Below, piece after piece: positions 39,526-48,262 of a DNA stretch of 64,000 nucleotides (position 1 is the first letter of the stretch; each line of letters begins with the position of its first letter). A model generated the notes under the pieces. It saw only the letters and a program-made list of their open reading frames with translations. It made no database searches and was not told the origin of the DNA. The position numbers were made by a program, and so were the translations under genes. Source of the DNA: DASZIT01 sp963709665 (GTDB taxonomy: Bacteria; Actinomycetota; Acidimicrobiia; Acidimicrobiales; RAAP-2); contig CAVPWU010000011.1 of assembly GCA_963709665.1 (NCBI GenBank), positions 248,001 through 312,000 on the forward strand. The letters run 5' to 3'.

Positions 39526-40716
39526 TCAGGCCGGCACCTTGAGGGCGGTGGCCAGGTTGCCACCCATGATCCGCTTGACGTCGTCCCCGGGCAGGCTCTC
39601 GAGCTCCCGGACGTAGGAGACGGGGTCGGCCAGGCCCTCGGGGTGCGGGAAGTCCGACCCGAACACCACCTTGTCGGCCCCGATGGCCCGGATCAGGCCG
39701 ACCGGGTCCTCCTCGAAGAACGGGTGGATCCAGACGTTCCGCCGCAGGACGGCCACCGGGTCCTCCTCGTAGAGGCGGGGCTGCTTGGAGTAGGAGTGCC
39801 CGAGGGCGTCGATGAGCGGGAGCACCCAACTCGATCCGTTCTCGACGGGGAGGATGCGGAGGTCGGGGAAGCGCGAGAGCATGCCGTGGGCCACCGCCGA
39901 GCACATGGCGTCGAAGATCCCCCGGGACATGTAGTGCTGCACATCCTGGAACGCCGTGGCGTTGGCGAACGGGAGGTGCTCGCTGAAGTGCCCCTCCCAC
40001 TGGTTGAAGTACCGGGTCAGGCCATCGTCGGAGGCGTGCATGCCGACGGTGATGTCGTACTCCTGGACCTTGGCCCAGAACGGGTCGAACTCCGGCAGCG
40101 CGAAGGAGCGGAACCCCCTCAGGCTCGGGACCGGTGCCGGCCGGATCAGGATGATCTTGGCACCCCGCTCGACGATCCAGTCGAGCTCACGGATGGCTTC
40201 GTCCACGATCGGCAGCGTGATGACCGGGGCGGCGAAGATGCGGTTCTCGTAGTTGAAGGTCCACTCCTCGAACATCCACTCGTTGAAGGCGTGCACCACG
40301 GCGTGGGTGGCCTCGGGGTCCCTGACCAGCCGCTCCTCGAGCACGCTGGCCAGGGTGGGCCACATGATGGCCCGGTCGACGCCCTGCTCGTCCATGAGCT
40401 TGAGGCGGGGCTCGGGCCGGAAGAACGCCTCCGGCGAGCGGATCGGCTTGCCCAGGATCTCCCGTCGGGACTTCCCCTCGGGGTTGCCGTTCTTGAAGTA
40501 GTCCTCCTGGGCCCCGGGTGCGGCCACCACGTTGAACGTGGGGTTGGGGATGTACTCGGAGATGGTGCCGTTGAGCACCAACTTCTGCCGGCCGTCGATG
40601 GTCATCAACTTCACCACCTGCTGGTACTCCGCCGGCAGGTAGCGGGTGAAGGCATCCGCCTGCTCGTACATGTGGTTGTCGGCGTCGAACACCGGGTAGT
40701 CGAGCCTGCTGGTCAT
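39526..40716 (-). CDS. Amidohydrolase-family (Amidohydro_2) metal-dependent hydrolase
   Basis: A 396-residue TIM-barrel hydrolase. The first strand DADNHMYE carries the DxxxH variant of the HxH metal motif. Later metal-site and barrel features are TVGMHASDD (near 225), AHGMLSRFPDLRILPVENG and the catalytic Asp in VFGSDFPHPEG near residue 365. Related enzymes decarboxylate or hydrolyse aromatic or cyclic compounds. The ATG at 40716 has GGAGG just upstream. It is first in an operon with the TetR gene. The substrate is not predictable. Confidence 0.88.
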   Translation of the reverse strand: MTSRLDYPVFDADNHMYEQADAFTRYLPAEYQQVVKLMTIDGRQKLVLNGTISEYIPNPTFNVVAAPGAQEDYFKNGNPEGKSRREILGKPIRSPEAFFRPEPRLKLMDEQGVDRAIMWPTLASVLEERLVRDPEATHAVVHAFNEWMFEEWTFNYENRIFAAPVITLPIVDEAIRELDWIVERGAKIILIRPAPVPSLRGFRSFALPEFDPFWAKVQEYDITVGMHASDDGLTRYFNQWEGHFSEHLPFANATAFQDVQHYMSRGIFDAMCSAVAHGMLSRFPDLRILPVENGSSWVLPLIDALGHSYSKQPRLYEEDPVAVLRRNVWIHPFFEEDPVGLIRAIGADKVVFGSDFPHPEGLADPVSYVRELESLPGDDVKRIMGGNLATALKVPA

Positions 40717-41039
40717 GGCTTCCTCCGTGGTGGTGGTGGTGGTGGTCGTGGTGGTCGTGGTGGTCGGCGAGCGACGGACGCCGCACCGTGGGTCGGGGTC
40801 AGATTATACGAAACCGACGTCGGAATCAATTTTTTGCCCGCCACCACCCGGATCCCCTCCCACCTGGGAAGTCACCGTCCGGATCCGCCCCGTCTTCAGC
40901 CCCCGTCACCTTCTATGCTCCCCGGAGGTAGACAACGGGGGGTCCGGGCGTCGGCCGTCAGCTCCGCAGCCGCCCCCGTCGGAGGGTGGCGGCCTGTCGT
41001 TGCGGTTCCAGGTCAATCAACGAGCGGCAAGGGGGAACG
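40717..41039. other. Divergent intergenic region with promoter and CCA-repeat leader
   Basis: This 323-bp gap separates the amidohydrolase from the divergent lipoprotein gene. It holds the minus-strand promoter at 40803-40829 and, between that and the amidohydrolase ribosome site, a run of CCACCA-type repeats in the leader (40730-40768). No gene is seen. Confidence 0.6.
40803..40829 (-). promoter_or_regulatory. Amidohydrolase promoter with central palindrome
   Basis: On the minus strand TTGATT (40829-40824) and a perfect TATAAT (40808-40803) are 15 bp apart. The palindrome CCGACGTCGG (40823-40814) fills most of the spacer, an ideal place for a repressor such as the TetR protein encoded downstream. 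Confidence 0.6.
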
Positions 41040-42339
41040 ATGCAGCTGAAGCGAACGACGCACACCGGGGTGGTGGCCACGGCGCTGATCCTGGCCCTCG
41101 GCCTCACGGCGGCCGCCTGCAGCTCGAATTCGGCGTCACCGACGACGACGACGACGGCGCCGCCGTCGAAGCCGTCGTCCTCACCGACCGGTTCTCCCCT
41201 CACCATCGCCTACATCACCTCGGTCACCGGTGAGGGCGGTGCCGAGGACGGCACGTCGCCGGCCGGATTCGAGGCCCGCATCGACCAGCAGAACGCCGAG
41301 GGCGGGGTCAACGGCCACAAGCTGGTGCCGCTGGTCATCGACGACCAGACCAGCCCCACCGAGATCAACACCGCCGTCCAGAGCGCCATCTCCCAGGGCT
41401 CCATCGGCATCGTCTCGCAGAGCCCGCTGTTCTTCCTGGCCGCCAAGTACCCCCAGCAGGCCGGCGTGCCGGTCACCGGCTCCTACAGCGACGGGCCCGA
41501 GTGGGGCACCCAGCCCTACACCAACATGTTCGCCTCCGACAACGGCAGCGTGGACCCGAAGTACCCGGTGAACACCCAGATCGGCGACTTCCTGAAGGCC
41601 CACGGCGGCACCATCCTCGGCTCCTACGGCTACAGCATCTCGCCCTCGTCCAGCCGGGCCGCCCTCGGCACCGCGGAGTCCTTCAAGCACGCCGGGGGCA
41701 CCGTCGGGGTGCTCGACACCACCCTCCCGTTCGGCAGCGTGGACTTCACCAATCCGGCCCTCATCGCCAAGCAGAAGAACATCGACGCCATGGTCCCCGC
41801 CCTCGACAACAACTCGAACTACGCGCTGGCCACCGCCCTCAAGCAGGCGGGGATCAAGCTGAAGGCCGTGCTGTTCCCCACCGGCTACGAGCCGGGCGTG
41901 ATCCACTCGCCGGCCTGGGCCACCCTCCAGGGTGACTACTTCATGTCCCTCTTCCGCCCCTGGTCGCTCCCGAACGCCGGGACCGAGCAGATGCAGGCGG
42001 CCATGGAGAAGTACGCCCACTTCACCAGTACCCAGTTCCCCTCCTTCAGCCAGTACGAGGCGTGGGCGGGCGCCGACCTGATGATCCAGGGCCTCGAGAA
42101 GGCGGGCGCCTCACCGACCCGGGCGTCGACGATCACCGCCCTCCGGGGGATCACGTCGTACAACGCCGACGGCCTGCTGCCCAACACGTTCGACTACAGC
42201 CACCAACTTCGGCCACAACCCGGCCAAGACGTGCGCCTGGGTGGTGAAGGCCGGGACCGACGGGTTCACGCCGATCTCCTCCCAGCCGGTCTGCGGCACC
42301 GACCTGCCGGGCACCACCACCGTCAGCTCGTCCTCCTAG
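41040..42339 (+). pseudogene. Branched-chain amino-acid-type substrate-binding lipoprotein, frameshifted
   Basis: The protein starts MQLKRTTHTGVVATALILAL with a lipobox ending AAAC (Cys at about residue 28), then a Thr/Ser/Pro linker and a type-1 periplasmic-binding fold (LTIAYITSVTGEGG, GVNGHKLVPLVIDDQ, GSYGYSISPSSSRA). At 42201 one extra C breaks the frame. Before it the frame reads FDYS, and after it the next frame continues TNFGHNPAKTCAWVVKAGTD and ends VSSSS at the TAG 42337-42339, the expected ending of the family. This is either a real truncation or a sequence error. No permease or ATPase genes accompany it. AAGGGGG precedes the ATG. Confidence 0.8.
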
Positions 42340-42358
42340 ACCGCCGGGGAGGCCGGGC

Positions 42359-44716
42359 CTAGGACGACGTCGCCGGCCGGGTGAGGTCGTAGATGGTCAC
42401 ACCGTCGACGGTGGTGGCCGTGAAGTGCGTCCGCACCCAGGCGCTGATCAGCTGGGCGTCGTCGGCGCTCGAGCCGGAGCCGCCGCCCCCGAGCCCGAAC
42501 AGGGACGCGAAGGCGCTGCCCCCGATGTAGTAGTGGATCTCGCCCTTTCGGACGAACTCCTGGAACTCGGCCAGCGTCGGGGCCGGGTCGGTGCCGTTGA
42601 ACCCACCGATGGCCATCACCGGGTCACCGGTGGCCAGCTGGTAGCCGGACGCCGAGTCGGAGCCGCTGGTGGCGGCCACCCACCGGTACCGTCCGGCATC
42701 GGCACGCAACGCCCCGGTCAGGGCGGCGCCCGGGGTGCTGCCGTTGAGCAGGCCGCCGGCGCCGCCGGCCCCTCCCCGGCCGCCGAAGGCCCCCACCCCG
42801 CCACCCCCACCGCCGGTCCCACCGAAGCCACCGGGCCGGCCACCGGGGGCCGCACCCGGTGCACCTCCGGGGACGACTCCGGGTGCACCGCCGAATCCGC
42901 CACCCGCTCCCGGCCGGAACCGGCCGAATCCCCCGCCCCGGGCCGCCCCGGCCCCGGCGCCACCGGGGGCGCCGAAGCCCCCGAACCGGCGCCCCGGGCC
43001 GCCGAAGCCGAACGCCCCTCCGGCCACCGCCGGACCGGCGCTGGGGATCGCCCCGGACTCCGGGGTGGAGGCGGTCTCGACGGCGTAGGCGGCCGGTCCG
43101 GCCAGGGTGGCCACCAGCCCCACCACCACGGCGATGGCCACCCAGCGACGGAGCCACCTCGGCGGCAGCAGCAGGGCCACCCCTCCGACGACGCCGGCCA
43201 CCACGATGAGCGTCCGGAGCCAGGGGTGCCACTCCGGGCTGCGGTCCAGCAGGAACCATCCCCACACCACGGTGGCGGCCAGGGCGGCCACCAGCACCAG
43301 GCGGGCGACGAGCGAGGCGCGCCGCGACCACATCATCACCGAGCCCATCCCGATGAGGGCGCCGATGGCCGGGGCCAGGGCCACCGTGTAGTACGGGTGG
43401 ATGATCCCCTGGGCGAAGCTGAACACCACGGCGGTGGTCAGCAGGGATCCGCCCCACAGCAGGAAGGCGGCCCGGGTCCGGTCGGTCCGCGGGGTCCGGG
43501 CCGTGTAGACGAGGGCCGCCACCAGGAAGATGAGCGCCGCCGGCAGCAGCCAGGAGATCTGGCCCCCCATCGACGACTGGAAGAGACGGTTCCAGCCGGT
43601 CGGGCCCCACAGGGAGCCGCCACCCGCCCCCACCCCACCGACGCCGAACCGCCCGCCGGCCACCACGCTGCCCGTCTCGTTCCCGGACAGGCGGCCGAAC
43701 CCGTTGTAGCCGAACACCAGGTTGAGGATGGAGTTGTCCTGCGAGCCACCGACGTAGGGACGGTCGGCGGCGGGGGTCAGCTGGACCACCGCCACCCACC
43801 AGCCCGAGGCCACCACCAGGGCCACGGCGGCCAGGGTGAGCTGCCAGACCCGGCGCCAGAAGCGGGGCGGGGCGGCCAGGAGGTACACCAGGCCGAAGGC
43901 GGGGACCACCAGGTAGGCCTGCAGCATCTTGGTCAGGAACCCGGTGCCCACGAAGACGGCCATCAGGACGATCCACCGGGTCCGTCCCGACTCCAGCCCT
44001 CGCACGGTGCAGTAGGCGGCCAGGGTGAGGAGCAGCACCAGCAGGGCGTCGGGGTTGTTGAAGCGGAACATCAGCACGGCCACCGGGGTCAGGGCCAGCA
44101 CCCCGCCGGCCAGCAGGCCTGCCGCCGGCGAGAACCACCGCCGGACCGTCAGGTAGAGGACCCCCACCGAGGCCACCCCCTCGAGGGCCTGGGGGACCAG
44201 GATGCTCCAGGCGTTGACCCCGAAGATCCGGGCGGACACCTCCATCACCCACAACGACACCGGCGGCTTGTCCACGGTGATGAAGTTGGAGGCGTCGGAC
44301 GAGCCGAAGAAGGCGGCCCGGAGGCTCTTGGTGCCCGCCTGGACCGCCGCCGAGTAGAAGGAGTTGGCCCAGCCGGAGGCGCCGAGCCCCCAGAGGTAGA
44401 GGACGGCGGTGCCGGCCAGGAGGGCGAGCAGGGACGGCCGGACCCAGGCGGGATCCGTCGGTCTGCCCCGGACCAGCCGGTGGGCGCGGCCGGTCCACCC
44501 GGACCGGGCGGGCGGCTCGTCGATCGGGGGCGTGCCGTCACCGTCGTGCCCGGTGGCCCCGGCTCCGTCCGCCCAGCCGTCGGGCCCTCCCGGCCCGGAC
44601 GGGTGGTCGTCCGGCGGGCCGGCGGGCGGCCCCGGCTCCGGACCCGGGTGGGGCGGTGGCGGCGCCGGTGCCACGACGTCGCCGGGGGTCGACGGGGCGG
44701 TCAGCTCCGAGGTCAC
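42359..44716 (-). CDS. GT39-like membrane glycosyltransferase with glycine-rich linker
   Basis: A 785-residue polytopic enzyme of the ArnT/YkcB type, which moves sugars from a polyprenyl-phosphate carrier outside the membrane. After a Pro-rich N-terminus, the first loop carries ITVDKPPVSLWVMEVSARIFG with the DKPP acidic motif, followed by about eleven helices. Residues about 510-610 are an extremely Gly-rich segment. The end is a soluble domain (MAIGGFNGTDPAPTLAEFQE, IHYYIGG). The GTG at 44716 overlaps the stop of the family-2 transferase by 4 bases, so donor synthesis and transfer are coupled. Confidence 0.87.
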   Translation of the reverse strand: MTSELTAPSTPGDVVAPAPPPPHPGPEPGPPAGPPDDHPSGPGGPDGWADGAGATGHDGDGTPPIDEPPARSGWTGRAHRLVRGRPTDPAWVRPSLLALLAGTAVLYLWGLGASGWANSFYSAAVQAGTKSLRAAFFGSSDASNFITVDKPPVSLWVMEVSARIFGVNAWSILVPQALEGVASVGVLYLTVRRWFSPAAGLLAGGVLALTPVAVLMFRFNNPDALLVLLLTLAAYCTVRGLESGRTRWIVLMAVFVGTGFLTKMLQAYLVVPAFGLVYLLAAPPRFWRRVWQLTLAAVALVVASGWWVAVVQLTPAADRPYVGGSQDNSILNLVFGYNGFGRLSGNETGSVVAGGRFGVGGVGAGGGSLWGPTGWNRLFQSSMGGQISWLLPAALIFLVAALVYTARTPRTDRTRAAFLLWGGSLLTTAVVFSFAQGIIHPYYTVALAPAIGALIGMGSVMMWSRRASLVARLVLVAALAATVVWGWFLLDRSPEWHPWLRTLIVVAGVVGGVALLLPPRWLRRWVAIAVVVGLVATLAGPAAYAVETASTPESGAIPSAGPAVAGGAFGFGGPGRRFGGFGAPGGAGAGAARGGGFGRFRPGAGGGFGGAPGVVPGGAPGAAPGGRPGGFGGTGGGGGGVGAFGGRGGAGGAGGLLNGSTPGAALTGALRADAGRYRWVAATSGSDSASGYQLATGDPVMAIGGFNGTDPAPTLAEFQEFVRKGEIHYYIGGSAFASLFGLGGGGSGSSADDAQLISAWVRTHFTATTVDGVTIYDLTRPATSS

Positions 44717-45657
44717 TCCGGCACCCCGACGGCGGTCGGCGGCGACGCCGACCCGGAGGGGTCCCGCCCCGGCACCGGCGCACCCGGGGTCGGGGCGGGC
44801 TCCGGGGCGGTGGGCGTGGCGGCGACATCCCAGCGGGGCACCGGATGGCGGGCCAGCCTGGCGATCCCCTCGAGGTCCCGCACGGTCGTCCTCCACAGGT
44901 GCACCCGGGAGTCGGTGTTCTCGACCCACGTCACCGGCACCTCCCCGATCCGGAACCCACGGCGCCGGGCGGCCACCAGCAGCTCGGTGTCGAAGAACCA
45001 CCCGTCGTCGGCGACGAGGGGCAGCAGGTGCTCGACGGCCTCGCGGCGGGCCGCCTTGAACCCGCACTGGGCGTCGGACACCGTCAGGCCGAGCGTCAGG
45101 TGGACGAGCCGGTTGTAGCCGCGCGAGAGCGCCTCGCGGCGCAGGCTCCGCACCACGGTCGACCCCCGGGCCAGCCGGGTGCCGACCATCAGGTCGCGGC
45201 TGCCGTCGAGGAGCGGGGTGACCAGCGGGCCGAAGGCGTCGAGTCCGGTGGACAGGTCGATGTCCATGTAGGCGACCACCGGCGAGCGGCTGGCCGACCA
45301 GGCGGTCCGGAGGGCGCGGCCCCGGCCCTTCTCCTCGATCCGCACCATGTCGACACCGTCGATCTCGTCGACCAGGCGGCGGCCGATGACGGGGGTGGCG
45401 TCGGTGCTGCCGTTGTCGACGATGGTCACCAGGGCCCGACGGCCGAACGCCCCGTCGAGGTACGACCGGAGTCCCCGCACCCCGGACTCGAGACGGCGCT
45501 CCTCGTCGAAGACCGGCAGCACCACCTCGAGGGCGGGCGGCGTCGGACCCGGTGAGGCCCCCGAGGGGCCCGCCGCCGACCCGTCGGGGGCGGGGCGTGA
45601 CGGGGCTCCGTCGGCGGCCCGCACCCCGGAGGCGTCGCCGTGGTCACGCGAGGACAT
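44713..45657 (-). CDS. Family-2 glycosyltransferase, polyprenyl-phosphate sugar synthase type
   Basis: A 314-residue GT-A enzyme resembling dolichyl-phosphate glucosyl/mannosyltransferases. Visible are LEVVLPVFDEERRLESGVRGL, the nucleotide site VDNGSTDATP, the metal motif MDIDLSTGLDAF (DxD) and SDAQCGFKAARREA. It would load a sugar from a nucleotide donor onto a polyprenyl phosphate for use by the following GT39-like enzyme. The ATG at 45657 is chosen because upstream sequence is non-coding in character. Confidence 0.88.
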   Translation of the reverse strand: MSSRDHGDASGVRAADGAPSRPAPDGSAAGPSGASPGPTPPALEVVLPVFDEERRLESGVRGLRSYLDGAFGRRALVTIVDNGSTDATPVIGRRLVDEIDGVDMVRIEEKGRGRALRTAWSASRSPVVAYMDIDLSTGLDAFGPLVTPLLDGSRDLMVGTRLARGSTVVRSLRREALSRGYNRLVHLTLGLTVSDAQCGFKAARREAVEHLLPLVADDGWFFDTELLVAARRRGFRIGEVPVTWVENTDSRVHLWRTTVRDLEGIARLARHPVPRWDVAATPTAPEPAPTPGAPVPGRDPSGSASPPTAVGVPE

Positions 45658-45869
45658 GCACGAACCATGGCACGACTCGCTGTGAATGGGCCCGCAGGTA
45701 CCTAAGAATCCGCTGTGAACCGCCGGTGCCCCCGAGGCCGTGGGACCGACCGGCGGCGGCTCGCGCGACTGAAACCGGCCCCGCCGGGTAAGTTCTTTCC
45801 CGCGGACGGGGCGGTTCCGCCCGGGTCGGCCTGTTCCGGGGCCCGGAGGCGGAGGAGGAGAGTGAGCAG

Positions 45870-47144
45870 ATGGCCGGGTTGCTTGAACAGACAGGTGCAC
45901 TCGGTACCGCCGCCTCCTACGCCGGGGTGCGCTCCCTGACCGAACGCCTGGCGGCCCCGCTGTCGGCCGAGGACCAGACGGTCCAGTCGATGCCGGACGC
46001 CAGCCCCACCAAGTGGCACCGTGCCCACACGTCGTGGTTTTTCGAGACGTTCGTGCTGCGCGCCCTCGACGACGGCTACGAGCCGTTCCACCCCGCCTAC
46101 GAGTACCTGTTCAACTCGTACTACGAGGGCGTGGGCGCCTTCCACCCCCGCGAGGCCCGGGGCCTGCTGTCCCGACCGGGCATCGACGAGATCGCCGCCT
46201 ACCGGGCCCACGTCGACCGGGAGATGGGCCGGGTGCTCGACCGCCCCCGGCCGCCCGAGGTGGCCGCCCTCGTCGAGCTGGGCCTCCACCACGAGCAGCA
46301 GCACCAGGAGCTGCTGCTGATGGACATCAAGCACACCCTGTCCCGCAACCCGCTCCACCGCTCCTATCTCGACCTCGAGGGCCCGACCGGTGACGGGGGC
46401 CACCTGCCGTCGCTGCAGTGGACCGAGCACGCCGGGGGGCCCATCGAGATCGGGGCCGGCGGGGACGGCTTCGCCTACGACAACGAGCGGCCCCGCCACG
46501 TCGAGTACCTCCGTCCCTTCGCCGTGGCCGACCGCCCGGTGACCAGCGCCGAGTGGATCGCCTTCATCGACGACGGCGGCTACCGCCGCCCCGAGCTCTG
46601 GCTGTCCGACGGGTGGTCGACCATCCGGAAGGACGGGTGGGACGCCCCCCTCTACTGGACCCGCCTCGACGACCGTTGGCACCTCTTCACCCTGGGGGGG
46701 TTCCGCCCCGTCCACCCGGACGAGCCGGTTTGCCACATCAGCTACTACGAGGCCGACGCCTACGCCCGGTGGGCGGGCGCCCGCCTCCCCTCGGAGGCCG
46801 AGTGGGAGGTGGTGGCCGACCCGGCCGGCGACGGTGGCAACTTCCTCGACCTCGACCGCCTCCACCCCGCCCCGGTCCCCGCCACCGGAGCCGGTGCGGG
46901 GCGCACCGCCCCCTGCGGCGACGTCTGGCAGTGGACCTCCTCGGCCTACAGCGCCTACCCCGGCTTCGAGCCGGCCGCCGGGGCGGTCGGCGAGTACAAC
47001 GGCAAGTTCATGGTCAGCCAGTACGTCCTGCGGGGCGGCTCCTGCGTCACCCCCACCGGCCATGTCCGCACCACCTACCGCAACTTCTTCCCGCCCTCGG
47101 CGCGTTGGGCGTTCAGCGGACTGCGCCTGGCCCGGGACTGCTGA
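45870..47144 (+). CDS. egtB: Hercynylcysteine sulfoxide synthase EgtB
   Basis: A 424-residue mononuclear iron enzyme of ergothioneine synthesis, coupling hercynine to gamma-glutamylcysteine or cysteine with oxygen. The N-terminal DinB-like domain supplies the iron ligands: probably His53 (WHRAHTSW) and the HX3HXE motif His141-His145 (HHEQQHQELLL). The C-terminal FGE-sulfatase domain shows RLPSEAEWE, WQWTSSAY and VLRGGSCVTP followed by RNFFPP. A GGAGGAGGAG purine tract lies upstream of the ATG. egtD follows after 24 bp. EgtA, EgtC and EgtE are not encoded in this window. Confidence 0.95.
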   Translation: MAGLLEQTGALGTAASYAGVRSLTERLAAPLSAEDQTVQSMPDASPTKWHRAHTSWFFETFVLRALDDGYEPFHPAYEYLFNSYYEGVGAFHPREARGLLSRPGIDEIAAYRAHVDREMGRVLDRPRPPEVAALVELGLHHEQQHQELLLMDIKHTLSRNPLHRSYLDLEGPTGDGGHLPSLQWTEHAGGPIEIGAGGDGFAYDNERPRHVEYLRPFAVADRPVTSAEWIAFIDDGGYRRPELWLSDGWSTIRKDGWDAPLYWTRLDDRWHLFTLGGFRPVHPDEPVCHISYYEADAYARWAGARLPSEAEWEVVADPAGDGGNFLDLDRLHPAPVPATGAGAGRTAPCGDVWQWTSSAYSAYPGFEPAAGAVGEYNGKFMVSQYVLRGGSCVTPTGHVRTTYRNFFPPSARWAFSGLRLARDC

Positions 47145-47168
47145 GTCCCCCGAACCCCGGAGAGAGCC

Positions 47169-48164
47169 GTGCCCTCACCATCCGACCGTGCCGTGCCGCC
47201 CACCCTCGCCGTCCACCTGACACCCGACGACCTCCGGGGAGCCATGGAACGCGACGTCCGGGCCGGGCTCACCGCCGTCCCGAAGCAGATCCCCCCGGTC
47301 TACTTCTACGACGACCGCGGGTCCCGTCTGTTCGACGAGATCACCCGCCTGCCGGAGTACTACCCGACCCGCTGCGAGCGCTGGATCCTCGAGACGTTCG
47401 CCAAGGAGATGGCGCTGACCTCCGGGGCCGACGTGCTGGTGGAGCTGGGCGCCGGCACCTGCGACAAGTCGCGGGTCCTGCTCGACGCCATGCGGTCCAC
47501 CGGGCTCCTGTCCCGGTACGTGCCGCTGGACGTCAGCAGCACCACCATCTGGGAGGCGGCCACCGCCCTGTCCGAGGAGTACCCCGGGGTGGCCGTCGAC
47601 GCCGTGGTGGCCGACTTCCACCGGCACCTGGGCCTGCTGCCCACCGACGGGCGCCGGCTGATCGCCTTCCTGGGCGGCACCATCGGCAACCTCGACCCGG
47701 CCCAGCGCCGGCGGTTCCTGGTCGACCTGGACTGCGTGATGGACGCCGAGGACCGCCTGCTGATCGGCACCGACCTGGTCAAGGACCGGGAGCGCCTGGT
47801 CCGCGCCTACGACGACGCCGCCGGGGTGACGGCGGCGTTCAACCGAAACGTGCTCGCCGTCCTCAACCGCGACCTCGGCGCCGACTTCGACCTCGACCGG
47901 TTCGACCACGTGGCCAGGTGGAACGAGGACGACCACCGGATCGAGATGTGGCTGCGGTCCACCGCCGACCAGGCCATCCGGATCGGCGACCTCGACCTCG
48001 ACCTCACCTTCGCCGACGGCGAGGAGATGCTGACCGAGATCAGCACCAAGTTCACCCCCGAGGCGCTGGAGGCGGAGCTGGTGGAGTGCGGCTTCGTGGT
48101 GGACGCCGCCTGGCGGTCGGAGGGCGACGAGTTCCAGCTGACCCTCTGCCACCCGTACTGCTGA
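47169..48164 (+). CDS. egtD: Histidine N-alpha-methyltransferase EgtD
   Basis: A 331-residue SAM-dependent enzyme that trimethylates histidine to hercynine, the first step of ergothioneine synthesis. Family markers are PPVYFYDDRGSRLFDEIT, LPEYYPTRCE (with the Tyr that contacts histidine), the SAM-binding LVELGAGTCDKSRVLLDAM, and FLGGTIGNLDP. The C-terminal region ISTKFT holds the conserved Glu/Ser histidine-binding loop. The GTG at 47169 has GGAGAG 7 nt upstream. It is co-transcribed with egtB. Confidence 0.95.
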   Translation: MPSPSDRAVPPTLAVHLTPDDLRGAMERDVRAGLTAVPKQIPPVYFYDDRGSRLFDEITRLPEYYPTRCERWILETFAKEMALTSGADVLVELGAGTCDKSRVLLDAMRSTGLLSRYVPLDVSSTTIWEAATALSEEYPGVAVDAVVADFHRHLGLLPTDGRRLIAFLGGTIGNLDPAQRRRFLVDLDCVMDAEDRLLIGTDLVKDRERLVRAYDDAAGVTAAFNRNVLAVLNRDLGADFDLDRFDHVARWNEDDHRIEMWLRSTADQAIRIGDLDLDLTFADGEEMLTEISTKFTPEALEAELVECGFVVDAAWRSEGDEFQLTLCHPYC

Positions 48165-48262
48165 AGCGGGCGGGGGACGGCCCCGCCGGGGGACGGGTCA
48201 GCCGTTCCGGCCGGGGGGACGGGTCGCACGGCCCGCGGGCGGGGTCGGTCGTCCCGGCCGGC

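Noticed and set aside
42425..45118. A very long plus-strand open frame (about 900 codons) opposite the two glycosyltransferase genes
   Set aside because: It is a high-GC shadow: His/Gly/Pro/Arg-rich with no domain, while the minus strand encodes recognisable enzymes with overlapping start and stop.
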